Below are positions 1 to 7,894 of a DNA stretch of 64,000 bases, one piece after another (position 1 is the first letter of the stretch; the number at the start of each line of letters is the position of its first letter). The DNA comes from Geodermatophilus obscurus. GTDB taxonomy: Bacteria > Actinomycetota > Actinomycetes > Mycobacteriales > Geodermatophilaceae. A program made the position numbers and the translations under genes. The notes beneath the pieces are model-generated. The model made no database searches. It was not told where the DNA came from and was given only the letters and a program-made list of their open reading frames with translations. The stretch spans positions 62,001 through 126,000 of the forward strand of contig NZ_FOWE01000010.1 in NCBI RefSeq assembly GCF_900115395.1, written 5' to 3'.

Positions 1-300
1 GCGCCGCCACCGGATGTCGGCGTCGCGGAGGGCGGCCAGGCCGTAGGCGGTCTCCTCCCCCGCTATGTGGCAGCCCATGTCCTTGAGCAGCAGTGGGACG
101 CCGCGGAAGGGTCCGTCGGGCAGCGTGCCGGCGGCCTCGGCGCGGGCGGCGTCGAAGCGGTCGCGGAGGACGGCGTCGAGGTGGGGGTTCGTCTGCTCGA
201 TCCGGGCGATCGCGGCGTCGACGAGCTCGACGGGCGTGGCCTCCCCGCGGCGGACCAGATCGGCCTGGGCGGTGGCGTCGAGCTCCGTGGTCTGCGTCAC
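1..300 (-). CDS. Amidase, N-terminal fragment (runs off window)
   Basis: Reading the minus strand from a GTG at 300 gives 100 uninterrupted codons to the window edge. The residues match the N-terminus of amidase-signature hydrolases: an opening helix pair, then RGVPLLLKDMG near residues 73-83, whose lysine is the expected first member of the Ser-cisSer-Lys triad. The glycine-serine-rich stretch with the other two catalytic residues would lie outside the window. Members cleave C-N bonds of amides; the substrate cannot be read from this piece. The gene is divergent from the tRNA-Gly 45 bp away and marks the chromosomal side of the island junction. Confidence 0.8.
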   Translation of the reverse strand, partial: MTQTTELDATAQADLVRRGEATPVELVDAAIARIEQTNPHLDAVLRDRFDAARAEAAGTLPDGPFRGVPLLLKDMGCHIAGEETAYGLAALRDADIRWRR

Positions 301-345
301 CCCGGCACGCTAACCGGGAGGGCCGCTACGCTGGGCGGGCACCTC

Positions 346-416
346 GCGGGTGTAGCTCAATGGCAGAGCCCCAGCCTTCCAAGCTGGCCATGCCGGTTCG
401 ATCCCGGTCACCCGCT
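346..416 (+). tRNA. tRNA-Gly (anticodon TCC)
   Basis: A complete 71-nt cloverleaf can be folded. The acceptor arms GCGGGTG (346-352) and CACCCGC (409-415) pair fully. The anticodon stem CCAGC/GCTGG encloses the loop CTTCCAA, giving anticodon TCC, which reads GGA. The T-loop is GTTCGATCC. CCA is not encoded, as is common in actinobacteria. The 3' half doubles as an integration target; see the attL and attR entries. Confidence 0.95.
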
Positions 417-419
417 CAA
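374..419. other. attL: tRNA-embedded attachment core
   Basis: The 46 bases from the tRNA anticodon arm to three bases past its 3' end recur as a 45-base copy at 17061-17105. There is one substitution (GGCC versus GGAC after the anticodon arm) and one missing C in the T-arm of the far copy. Identity ends after CTCAA in both. This is the layout expected for a tyrosine-integrase element that keeps the tRNA intact on one side. Confidence 0.88.
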
Positions 420-1218
420 CGCATAACCGCAGGTCAACGAGCCTGTCAGGCTCTCTGGAGAAACTCCGGAGGAGCCCCGGGACGGCCCGTTTGAACCCTT
501 TCAGGACCCCTATTTTCCGCCGCGTGGGTCATGGATGGGTCACGCTGCTTGGCTCAAATCACCTGGTGAGCAGCCCCTCGGGCCACCGACCCGAGCCTCG
601 TGACCCACTTGGGTCACGGACACCTCCTCAGGACCTGCAGCTCCGCGTGAACATTCGAAGACGGCGCAGGACAACCGCCGCCTTTAGTTCCTTGCCGCAG
701 CCAGAGAATCTCACCCTCGCGGTCACGACGCGCCCATCGACGGCGTTCGCGGGACGCCGAGCCAGTTGACTGCGGCGATGCCCTCGCGGCGGCGGAGCGA
801 CTCGTTGACCCGGAATTGACCCAAGGTGCACGGCTGCTTGCGGTGATCGATGGACCCTCGGTCTGACCTGCGGCTTACGGTTGGGCGTGGTTGATCGACG
901 ACTACGGATGTGGGGTGCGTTGCGGAGTTCCTGCGGACTGTGTGCGGACTGAGATGACGCGATTTGCGGACTTGCCTCAGCCGTTCTGAGGGCCAGGCGC
1001 CCGCTCTACAGCTGGCTGAGGGTGCCGCCTGCAATGGCCGACGGATTAGAGCCGGTTCATGGGAAGCCAGAAGTATGGGTAAGCGCAAGAGGAGGCTATG
1101 CGCGTGGAGCGGGGCGTCGAGCCACCCTCACCGACCGCGGCGCCCATCTGGGTGATGACGGGCCACGCCGGCGATTAACAGCGTGCAACCGAGGAACTTC
1201 AGCGCCGCGGGAAGGGTC
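417..1218. other. Island left end without convincing gene
   Basis: Open frames exist on both strands (for example 491-769 and 723-1088) but they lack a recognisable product, a good ribosome site and consistent codon bias. The recognisable content is the attL edge and the TGGGTCAC repeats at 525-617. The rest may be regulatory or decayed DNA. Confidence 0.5.
525..617. repeat. TGGGTCAC repeats at left island end
   Basis: TGGGTCA occurs at 525-531 and TGGGTCAC at 536-543. At 600-617 the motif forms a perfect inverted pair, GTGACCCA-CT-TGGGTCAC. Four more direct copies lie beside attR at 16951-17000. Placement close to both attachment sites suggests arm-type or accessory sites for Int or Xis; this is inference. 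Confidence 0.65.
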
Positions 1219-2859
1219 TCAGGAGTCGGCCCGCTGTTGCTGCTTGTGAACCCAGGCGCTATTCAAGCCTAGCGCCTGGTGCAGCTCGACCGGGTCACCC
1301 TCGAAGTCAGGGCCGTACGCCAGGCGGTCGTACTTACAGCTCAGCTTGGCCTGCATTGTGCCGACCGACTCGGTCTCACCGATTTCGGCCACTAGGAAGT
1401 TGCGCAGGGCCACCACGTCGGCCACCTCGTACGAGCACACCAGCCCGAAGTCCAGTGCCACCTGGCGGTCGTCGTCCAGAAGCTCTAGAAACGATTGCGC
1501 CCGTCGTTCCGCCAATCCCCGCATCCCGTACGGGCGCAGCTTGGTGGTGCCGCTGAGCAGTGCGCGAGCGTTCGCAGGGAGTCCATCGGTGTCCGTGACG
1601 CTGCCGTCCGCAGCGACGCGGCCAGCAGCCAGCAGCGGGTAGTAGATCGGGACGTACTTCGCTCCTCGGAACAGCCGGGGCAGGAGGTCATTGAGCAGCC
1701 GTTCCGGGTTGTGGTCCGTTGCGCCGAACAGCATGTCCCGGCACAGGTCCGCCCGGCTCAGTGCCCGGTATCCGCGCTCCCCGAGGCGCTCTAGCGTGCC
1801 GACCCCGACGACGACCTCAACGTCTTCCGGGTTTGCGCCTTCGTCCATGGGGAGGACGTGCACGCGACCGGAGGGCTCCGTCGAGAAGGTAAGCTCATAG
1901 ACGCTTTCGCGCAACTGGCGGAGAAGCTTGACGGGGAACTTCTGCGGCAACTCGCTGAGCATGTTGTAAAGCGCCGTGAAGTCCGTGCAGACGAACTCGC
2001 GGATGCTCAGGGTGTGCCGGCCGACCGTCATGGAGCTCCGGGCGAAGGCGCCGCTTTCACCGGCGCGGGGGCGACGGACGAAGATGAGCTGGTCGTTGAG
2101 GACGTCGATCTGCTCGGGCGTCAGGCACGCGATAAGGTTGCTGAGCATCCGGTTGATGTGCGGGTCGCCCAGGCTGTAGCCGAGAAACATGACCGGGTGC
2201 TCAACTAGCATCGTCAGGAGTTTGGCGATCAGGTAGGGATTACGCTCCCAGTAGGCCGCATAGTCCTCGCTCGTCAGCACCATCGACTTGGGGTCGGTCA
2301 CCGACCCGTGAATTTTATAGATCTCGCCGATGGCCTGGGTGGTGGCGAACAGGACGTCCTGCTGACCGACGAACACCTCGAGGTCCGGGAAGGTGGAGTC
2401 GAGGATGGTGTCCCAGTTGGTGGTGACCACCGCGTGTGCCCGCACGCGAGATAGCGCGTCAAGCTCAACCTTGGTTGCGGAGTCGTCCAGGTACGCCAGC
2501 CCGGAGATCGACTTGGCGACCTCGAACTTGAGTGGGTCCGCCTCCCCCTCGACCTCGGCCTGGTAGGACTCTCGTGACTCGGCGTACTCCTCGGCGCTAT
2601 ACCAGACGTCGTAGAACTTCTCGGCGATCAAGCTCGCAATCTGAGGCCGATCGTTTCCGGCCCGTCCGCGGTAGTAGGAAATGTGTCGACCGGTGAGGGT
2701 GGCGAACTGCTCAAGCAGCCCGTCCCAGTCCGGGGAACCGATGTACCGCCGCGAGATGCCCGAGCCCACGAAGAGAACCGGCAACGCCTTGGCCGCCACG
2801 AGGACATCACGCAGGGTTGCCACCTCCGCTGACACCTCTGCGTAGCTCTCCGTGCTCAC
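1219..2859 (-). CDS. SIR2-domain protein (putative anti-phage NADase)
   Basis: The 546-residue product has an N-terminal SIR2-like NAD-binding fold. The nucleotide loop GSGIS is at residues 32-36, TTNWD is at 146-150 (Asn148 and Asp150 in the usual catalytic and ribose positions), KIHGS at 182-186 supplies the candidate histidine His184, and GYSLGDPHI is at 227-235. Residues from about 270 to 546 form a second domain I do not recognise. Stand-alone SIR2_2-type proteins on mobile islands commonly deplete NAD+ during phage infection; that role is inferred from family and location. It has a GTG start and no partner gene in the same direction. The upstream 430 bp is non-coding, so the gene appears monocistronic. 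Confidence 0.8.
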   Translation of the reverse strand: MSTESYAEVSAEVATLRDVLVAAKALPVLFVGSGISRRYIGSPDWDGLLEQFATLTGRHISYYRGRAGNDRPQIASLIAEKFYDVWYSAEEYAESRESYQAEVEGEADPLKFEVAKSISGLAYLDDSATKVELDALSRVRAHAVVTTNWDTILDSTFPDLEVFVGQQDVLFATTQAIGEIYKIHGSVTDPKSMVLTSEDYAAYWERNPYLIAKLLTMLVEHPVMFLGYSLGDPHINRMLSNLIACLTPEQIDVLNDQLIFVRRPRAGESGAFARSSMTVGRHTLSIREFVCTDFTALYNMLSELPQKFPVKLLRQLRESVYELTFSTEPSGRVHVLPMDEGANPEDVEVVVGVGTLERLGERGYRALSRADLCRDMLFGATDHNPERLLNDLLPRLFRGAKYVPIYYPLLAAGRVAADGSVTDTDGLPANARALLSGTTKLRPYGMRGLAERRAQSFLELLDDDRQVALDFGLVCSYEVADVVALRNFLVAEIGETESVGTMQAKLSCKYDRLAYGPDFEGDPVELHQALGLNSAWVHKQQQRADS

Positions 2860-3290
2860 GCGCCAACAGTATGCGAAGGGGCCGCCGGGTTCATGTGAAG
2901 CCGGCCATACGCGCGACGGTCGGTGGTGATCGGGTCGAGTGGTGTAGCGGCACTCTGGTACGGCGTGATCGCCCAGCCCAGAGCGTCGGGGTCACTGAAC
3001 ACTCTGACCCTCCCTTGAGGGCGCAACCCGATGTAGAGCCCCAGACGTCCAGGGACGCCCGGCTCCCACGGCGGCTGATGCGCCAGCGCACCGAGAGCAG
3101 GACCGGTTCACCCCAACCGACGGGATGATCGAGTCGTCGGGGACCTCCTGCTTGGCTGCGCTAATCTTCCAAGGTGTCGACCAGTGCTGTCGAGATCGGC
3201 GAAGTAGCGCCGCGGCCACGAATCAAGACGTTTCGGGCGTTGACAAGATAGGCGCTGATGTTCGACGTGACCTCTGCCGCACCCTCCCGA
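2860..3290. other. Intergenic, between SIR2 gene and tcmP-like gene
   Basis: No frame here has credible coding bias or a recognisable product. It holds the 5' region of the minus-strand SIR2 gene and lies downstream of the TcmP gene. A CATACT box about ten bases before the SIR2 GTG could be a -10 element of a leaderless promoter, but no matching -35 was found at normal spacing. Confidence 0.4.
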
Positions 3291-4385
3291 TCAACGAGCG
3301 GATGCTGAGGCGAGCGAAACAAATGACCCGATGCGTAACGCGCCGCCGCCTACTACTTCGACCACGCCTCGATCCACAAGTGGCTTTAGTGCTCTAATTA
3401 CATGTTCCGGCCGGTAAACCGTCTCAAAGAGGGCAAATTGGCGGAGTTCTTCCACGCGAACCCGTCCACTGTCTCGCAGTTTCTGCTCAAGCAGCCGCGC
3501 CAGGGGGCCGATCTGTGGCTCTTCCATGTCGAATAGCGTCTCAGCCTGATCATCGCGAGGGTCGCGGAACCCGACGCCTTGGGCGCGGTCGACCTCCCAC
3601 AAGCTGTCCTTCATCTTCTTTACACCGAGGGGATGCCCGGTGCCAAAGACAAGATACAGCGGTTGACCATGCTTGGGAATCAGTTCAAAGTCGAGCAGAT
3701 AGGGAAAGCCAGCCGCTTTGAGAGCCTGTCGGTAGCAGGTGAGAATATGCCGACTCTTCGCTTCGGGTGCCAAGCCATTAACGGTTCGCCAGGTTGGGTC
3801 GCCGCCGAACACCTCATCGCCGGCTTCGCCGAGGTTACTGACAAAACGAACGAAGTGTTGTGGGAACAGCGTGACGATAACCTCGCTCGAGACGTTCACC
3901 GCCAGGCGCTGCAGCAGCTTGTACGGCACCGGCGCATTACCCCAAGAGTCAAGGTTCGCAAAGATCGGCTGGCCCCAAGCGTTGATGCTGTCAAGCGCCG
4001 CTTCAAGATGATCAATACATGTGCCTTCGATAACCCTTACGGGCATCGCAGCGTCGGACCGTGGGCGATCAGGGAACGCCGTCCTAAGTGTCTTCCGAAG
4101 CATGTCAACGCACCGCTTATCGTCATCGATGAAGACGAAGCGAGCGACGCCTTTAGTCTTAGGGACATTGTCGATGAGCGCCTGCATTGCAATTACCGGG
4201 GAGCCGATCTCGCCGCCACTGTAGACGCCAGGGCCGGAGAAGCCTTCAGCGTAGGTGACCGACGGGTAGGCATTTGAGTAGGCCAAGAGGATGGGAAACC
4301 ATCGATCAAGATAGCGGCGGTAAATATCATGCTTAGCGCCTGTGTGCTCCTCACGCGGCCACGGCACATCGCCCTTAACCGGCAT
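3291..4385 (-). CDS. Three-Cys-motif partner protein, TcmP family
   Basis: The 364-residue protein carries the features of TcmP proteins: an HTGAKH-containing N-terminus, a glycine-rich loop AEGFSGPGVYSGG near residues 46-58, the VFIDDD strand around 88-93, and a conserved ANLDSWG segment near 142-148. The fold resembles class I methyltransferases, and the C-terminal region looks like a winged helix. TcmP proteins are encoded beside three-Cys-motif (DUF5131) proteins, and here that partner is divergent at 4771. The biochemical role is unknown; nucleic-acid or base modification in defence is a guess. Base composition is clearly lower in GC than the surroundings, indicating separate acquisition. 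Confidence 0.82.
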   Translation of the reverse strand: MPVKGDVPWPREEHTGAKHDIYRRYLDRWFPILLAYSNAYPSVTYAEGFSGPGVYSGGEIGSPVIAMQALIDNVPKTKGVARFVFIDDDKRCVDMLRKTLRTAFPDRPRSDAAMPVRVIEGTCIDHLEAALDSINAWGQPIFANLDSWGNAPVPYKLLQRLAVNVSSEVIVTLFPQHFVRFVSNLGEAGDEVFGGDPTWRTVNGLAPEAKSRHILTCYRQALKAAGFPYLLDFELIPKHGQPLYLVFGTGHPLGVKKMKDSLWEVDRAQGVGFRDPRDDQAETLFDMEEPQIGPLARLLEQKLRDSGRVRVEELRQFALFETVYRPEHVIRALKPLVDRGVVEVVGGGALRIGSFVSLASASAR

Positions 4386-4770
4386 TATCCCCCCTGATTG
4401 CTAAGAGTCGCACCGAAGTGTGCCACCTCTGCCCCTCCTTGGTGTGCCTCGTCGGCTGTCGGTGAGTCGGCGTCGCCGCCGGCGCGTACTTGACCGCGTC
4501 CGTCCATCCCGCTGTCGTCGCGGACGGGGCATGTCCGACCTCGGGGAACGGGCGGTACCGCGCACGGTTGGGCGCCTGCTGTGTCAGCCGAGTTCGGCGG
4601 GGTGTAGCCCCGAGCGCCCAGCGTGCCTTCTTTGAGGGGCGCTCCTCTCGGAGGGCCCTGCGGGGGGTCCTGTTCTGTATGTGGCCTGAGGGCTAGATGC
4701 GATCCGCTTTGGCAGGACTTGCCGTATCGAACGCTTGTTCGATGCCCCTCATGAGGGCTACGGTGCTGCC
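4386..4770. other. Divergent promoter region of TcmP/DUF5131 pair
   Basis: This 385-bp gap separates two divergently transcribed partner genes, so it must hold both promoters if both are expressed. No protein-coding frame is convincing. The only clear structure is the 12-bp palindrome at 4746-4757. Confidence 0.45.
4746..4757. promoter_or_regulatory. 12-bp perfect palindrome before DUF5131 start
   Basis: CCCTCATGAGGG reads identically on both strands and lies 13 bp before the ATG at 4771; its right half also offers the only GAGGG ribosome-binding stretch. It could be an operator or a small hairpin that masks the ribosome site. It is short, so chance is possible. Confidence 0.3.
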
Positions 4771-5538
4771 ATGGGGTCAGCTACGGGCATCGAGTGGACT
4801 GAGGCGACATGGAACCCCACCACCGGATGCGACCGTATTAGTGCCGGTTGCGACAACTGCTACGCCCTGACTCTTGCAAAACGCCTCAAGGCGATGGGGG
4901 TGGCCCGCTATCAGACAGACGGGAACGAGCGAACGTCGGGACCGGGCTTCGGCGTTGTGGTGCACCCAGACGCTCTAGCAGCTCCCTTTGGATGGCGCGC
5001 GCCTCGACTGATCTTCGTCAACAGCATGAGCGACCTGTTCCACGCTCGGGTGCCAACCGAGTTCATCCAGCGGGTTTTCGCAGTCATGGAAGCCACGCCC
5101 CGTCACACGTACCAAGTCCTGACCAAGCGCCCAAAGCGGGCCGTTCGGCTGGCGGGAGAACTGCCTTGGCCAGGCAATGTCTGGCTTGGTGTGTCCGTCG
5201 AGAACGAGGCCGTGACGTGGCGGCTAGACGAACTGCGCGAGGTCCCTGCGGCGTTCCGCTTCGTGAGTGCGGAGCCCCTGCTTGGCCCCCTGAACAACCT
5301 CAACCTGTCGGGCATTGACTGGCTCATCGCTGGGGGCGAGAGTGGCCCTCGTCATCGCCCGGTTCAACACGACTGGGTCGCCGACCTACGCGACCAGTGT
5401 CTCGAGCAGGACGTCGCCTTCTTCTTCAAGCAGTGGGGTGGCGTCCGGCCCAAGAGTAACGGGCGAGAGTTGGACGGGCGAACGTGGAGCGACATGCCGA
5501 AGCGGGCGCCGGCTACTGCGTTGGCTGCGGTTGGCTAG
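4771..5538 (+). CDS. DUF5131 (phage Gp37/Gp68-like) three-Cys-motif protein
   Basis: The 255-residue product begins [16 protein letters not shown] and carries cysteines at 20, 27 and 30 (C-x6-C-x2-C), the three-Cys motif that gives this family its name and probably binds a metal or Fe-S cluster. Downstream hallmarks of DUF5131 are present: [32 protein letters not shown] and GGESGP. The cysteine spacing and fold suggest distant relation to radical-SAM barrels, but the reaction is unknown. An in-frame TTG 36 bases earlier is possible; the ATG at 4771 fits the family N-terminus. The partner TcmP gene lies divergently across 385 bp. I infer that the two act together. Confidence 0.85.
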   Translation: MGSATGIEWTEATWNPTTGCDRISAGCDNCYALTLAKRLKAMGVARYQTDGNERTSGPGFGVVVHPDALAAPFGWRAPRLIFVNSMSDLFHARVPTEFIQRVFAVMEATPRHTYQVLTKRPKRAVRLAGELPWPGNVWLGVSVENEAVTWRLDELREVPAAFRFVSAEPLLGPLNNLNLSGIDWLIAGGESGPRHRPVQHDWVADLRDQCLEQDVAFFFKQWGGVRPKSNGRELDGRTWSDMPKRAPATALAAVG

Positions 5539-5656
5539 ACAACCTTCCCACATGTTCGTCCCCTTCGTCGTCGACGCTAAGCCCGCCGACGTCTGCCTAG
5601 CCTCCTGCGGGAATATCCCAGGGGTAACGCATGTCCTCCACGAGCGCCGTCCCTTA

Positions 5657-6746
5657 CGACCTCGTGCATGGTTAGAGGCGGGCCGTGGTCGACCTGTTCA
5701 GGACCAGTTCGATTACGCCGCGGTACCGGCCGGCAGCGCGTTTGGTGTGCGGTGAAGCTGGTCGGGTCGTGAGGCTCGTTCCTGGCTGGAGACGAGGCCG
5801 GCGACCGCGGGCAGGATCGTGTCGAGGTGTTCTCTTCGGCCGAGGTGTCGGGACAGGGCTCGCCAGTTCTTCAGGTGGCTGATGCCGTGCTCCACGTGGA
5901 TGCGCTGCGACGCGTGGGCTCTGCGTTCGGCCTCGTGCGCCGCGGCGACGGCGGGGAAGAGCGGGATCTGGTTCTTCCGCCGGGCCGGCCGCGGAGTGAG
6001 CACCGCGCCGGCGGTCTGGGTGCTCAGGCCTTGGTAGCCGGCGTCGACCAGCAGAGTGACGCCCGGGATGAGAGCCAGCAGCTCGACCAGGCCGGCCTGG
6101 TGGACCTGGGTCAGATCATGAATGGCGCCCGGCCGGGTCTGCCCGCAGAACAGCAGCCGCCCCGCGGAATCGGTGATCACCAACGCCTTGACCGTGTTGG
6201 CCCGCGCCTTGCCCGAGACGAACCGCTGCCGCCCCGCCCGACCGGCGGCCGGGCGGCGCACCCGCACCTCGGTGGCATCGAGCAGACCGACTTGCCCGGT
6301 GGCGCCCAGATAAGCGACCACATCGGCCAGCGTGCGCAGCCGGATCCCGCCCTCGACGGTGCAACCGCGCTCGGCCAGCAGCGGACGCACTCCCCCGACC
6401 GCCCGGGTAATCGTCGACCGGGACACCCCGAACCAGCAGGCCAGCACATCCTGGGTGACCCCTTGCCGCAGCTGCACCAGGGTGGCCAGCAAACCGGTCG
6501 ATGAACACCAGCCGATACCGAGCGCCAGCTCCGACCGCCCGCTGCCGCGGCCGATCGGCCAGCCGCGCGTCCTGGCGTGCCTGCCAGCGCGGCCCGAGCT
6601 CGGCGACCAGCTCAGCCAGCACTTCCCGGGACAGTCCGGTCACCCGGCGATCGGCGACAGCAGCGGCTCGGGCCAGGCTCCTGGACACACCACGACCCTG
6701 CTCCGTCCTTCACGAGCAAGCCGCCCGCTAACCATGCACGAGGTCG
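5657..6746 (-). mobile_element. IS5-family (ISL2-like) insertion sequence, 1090 bp
   Basis: Terminal inverted repeats CGACCTCGTGCATGGTTAG match perfectly for 19 bases at 5657-5675 and 6728-6746. The flanks show a 3-bp target duplication TTA at 5654-5656 and 6747-6749, as expected for ISL2-group elements. The single transposase reading frame is interrupted by a one-base insertion. The clean target duplication indicates simple insertion into the island after or during its assembly. Confidence 0.88.
5713..6688 (-). pseudogene. IS5/ISL2-type DDE transposase, frameshifted
   Basis: The N-terminal part (6688 to about 6490) encodes the helix-turn-helix region ending YRLVFIDR. The catalytic part continues in the next frame from about 6492 to 5713 with LATLVQLRQGVTQDVLACWF, the LLDATEVRV segment (first Asp), LVDAGYQG (second Asp) and HVEHGISHLKNW (Glu). 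Joining the two needs removal of one T in the run at about 6493. No strong slippery sequence is evident there, so I read this as an inactivating indel; programmed frameshifting or a sequencing error cannot be excluded. Confidence 0.82.
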
Positions 6747-6749
6747 TTA

Positions 6750-7144
6750 GGACCCGCCGATGAGCAACCCCGCTTGAGGGAACAACCGGCACACTTCTGC
6801 CCAGGAGGCAGCGTCGACCACCGGCCATTAGACACGTCAGGTCACCGTCTCCAGGGCGCCTCCGGTGGCGACGATGCGGTGCCCCTAGAGAACGCTAACG
6901 TCATCCCCAGTCGCCGCCGCTAACATCGTGAAAAGCACCCCCCGAGCGACTGTCGAGTCCGATATTTGGCACAGTATTCCTTCCAACATGGCCGTCCTGA
7001 CCTCGTCGTGCCCAAGCCGGCTCGGTGAGCGGGGCCGCTATCCCTTAAGGCGGAAACCAGTTACATTCGACGGTGCACCCTAGACGCTCACGTCCCCCTA
7101 CCCAGCCACGTTGATTCTGCGCAACTCGGCACCGCCGACCTAAG
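6750..7144. other. Intergenic between IS and DUF2290-like gene
   Basis: There is nothing recognisable on either strand. Composition is more balanced than in neighbouring genes, and the few open frames are short and unlike proteins. Confidence 0.5.
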
Positions 7145-7894
7145 TTAGATAGTTTGATCGCGCCAGTCGATGTGCAGCCGAGACGTCTGGCCGGGAGTGA
7201 GGGTCCTTGGACCCCATTCGGCCCGGGGCATCCCAGTAAAGTAGCCTCCTTCATCCCAGAGCGCGGGGTAAAAGTTGGCGAAAATGAACTCAACGAAGTG
7301 CGCTAGTCGAAGCGGCCCACGACAGGCTATGCGACAGCCTGCACCGTTTAGCGTCAAGTGGGACGCAGGGTGTGCCTCGCTGGCCGCCTCTAGATCATAA
7401 TCAAACCTCACTGCGGCATTAAGTCGGATTGCATCGGGACCCTCGCTGAGGTGCATATCGAGGACATCGAGAACTGGTTCCACCTGCAGCAGCTCTTCAT
7501 CGACGGCTACCGGACAGGGGACATATCCCAAGCGGTGCTTCACTAGCTGCCCACCTTCAAAGTCGAACGACAGCTGAAGAAGCGCGCCATCGAACAGGAG
7601 CACGGAGTAGGCGCCGCTTGTCACCCAGCGTCGGTATGACGCGACTAGGGTGTCCGGACGTTCCACCAGAAACTCGGCAGCAGGATCGGTAGGGTGCCAG
7701 CTCACGGTTCGCCCGTTGTCGGAGACCGGGTTCACATATAAGGCGATTCCCTCGTTCAGAAGATAATCGAAAAGATTGGCTAGCTCGTCCCGAAGGACCC
7801 TAGAATTCCCTGCCGTCGTCCACTCCTTCGTCCAGCAGACGATTCTGCAGTCGCGATCTGAGTCCTGGCGGCAGGTCTCGCAGTTCGATATCAC
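7145..7894 (-). CDS. DUF2290-like protein, coupled to upstream helicase
   Basis: From about residue 30 the sequence has a pattern I associate with DUF2290: LFDYLLNEG-x-ALYVNP, VLLFDGALLQLSFDFEGG, KHRLGYVPCP, a conserved RFDYD, HPASHLTLNGAGCRIACRG and FVEFIFANFYP. Function is unknown. The only in-frame start near the conserved N-terminus is the GTG at 7894, which overlaps the end of the helicase gene by 95 bases, so translation is probably coupled; a non-standard start nearer 7800 is possible. No signal peptide or membrane segment is seen. Codon use is A/T-richer than in flanking genes, matching the helicase and suggesting both arrived together. I infer that they form a two-component defence module. 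Confidence 0.6.
   Translation of the reverse strand: MISNCETCRQDSDRDCRIVCWTKEWTTAGNSRVLRDELANLFDYLLNEGIALYVNPVSDNGRTVSWHPTDPAAEFLVERPDTLVASYRRWVTSGAYSVLLFDGALLQLSFDFEGGQLVKHRLGYVPCPVAVDEELLQVEPVLDVLDMHLSEGPDAIRLNAAVRFDYDLEAASEAHPASHLTLNGAGCRIACRGPLRLAHFVEFIFANFYPALWDEGGYFTGMPRAEWGPRTLTPGQTSRLHIDWRDQTI

Noticed and set aside
491..769. A possible 92-residue gene beside attL
   Set aside because: It translates the TGGGTCAC repeats and has no domain or ribosome site.
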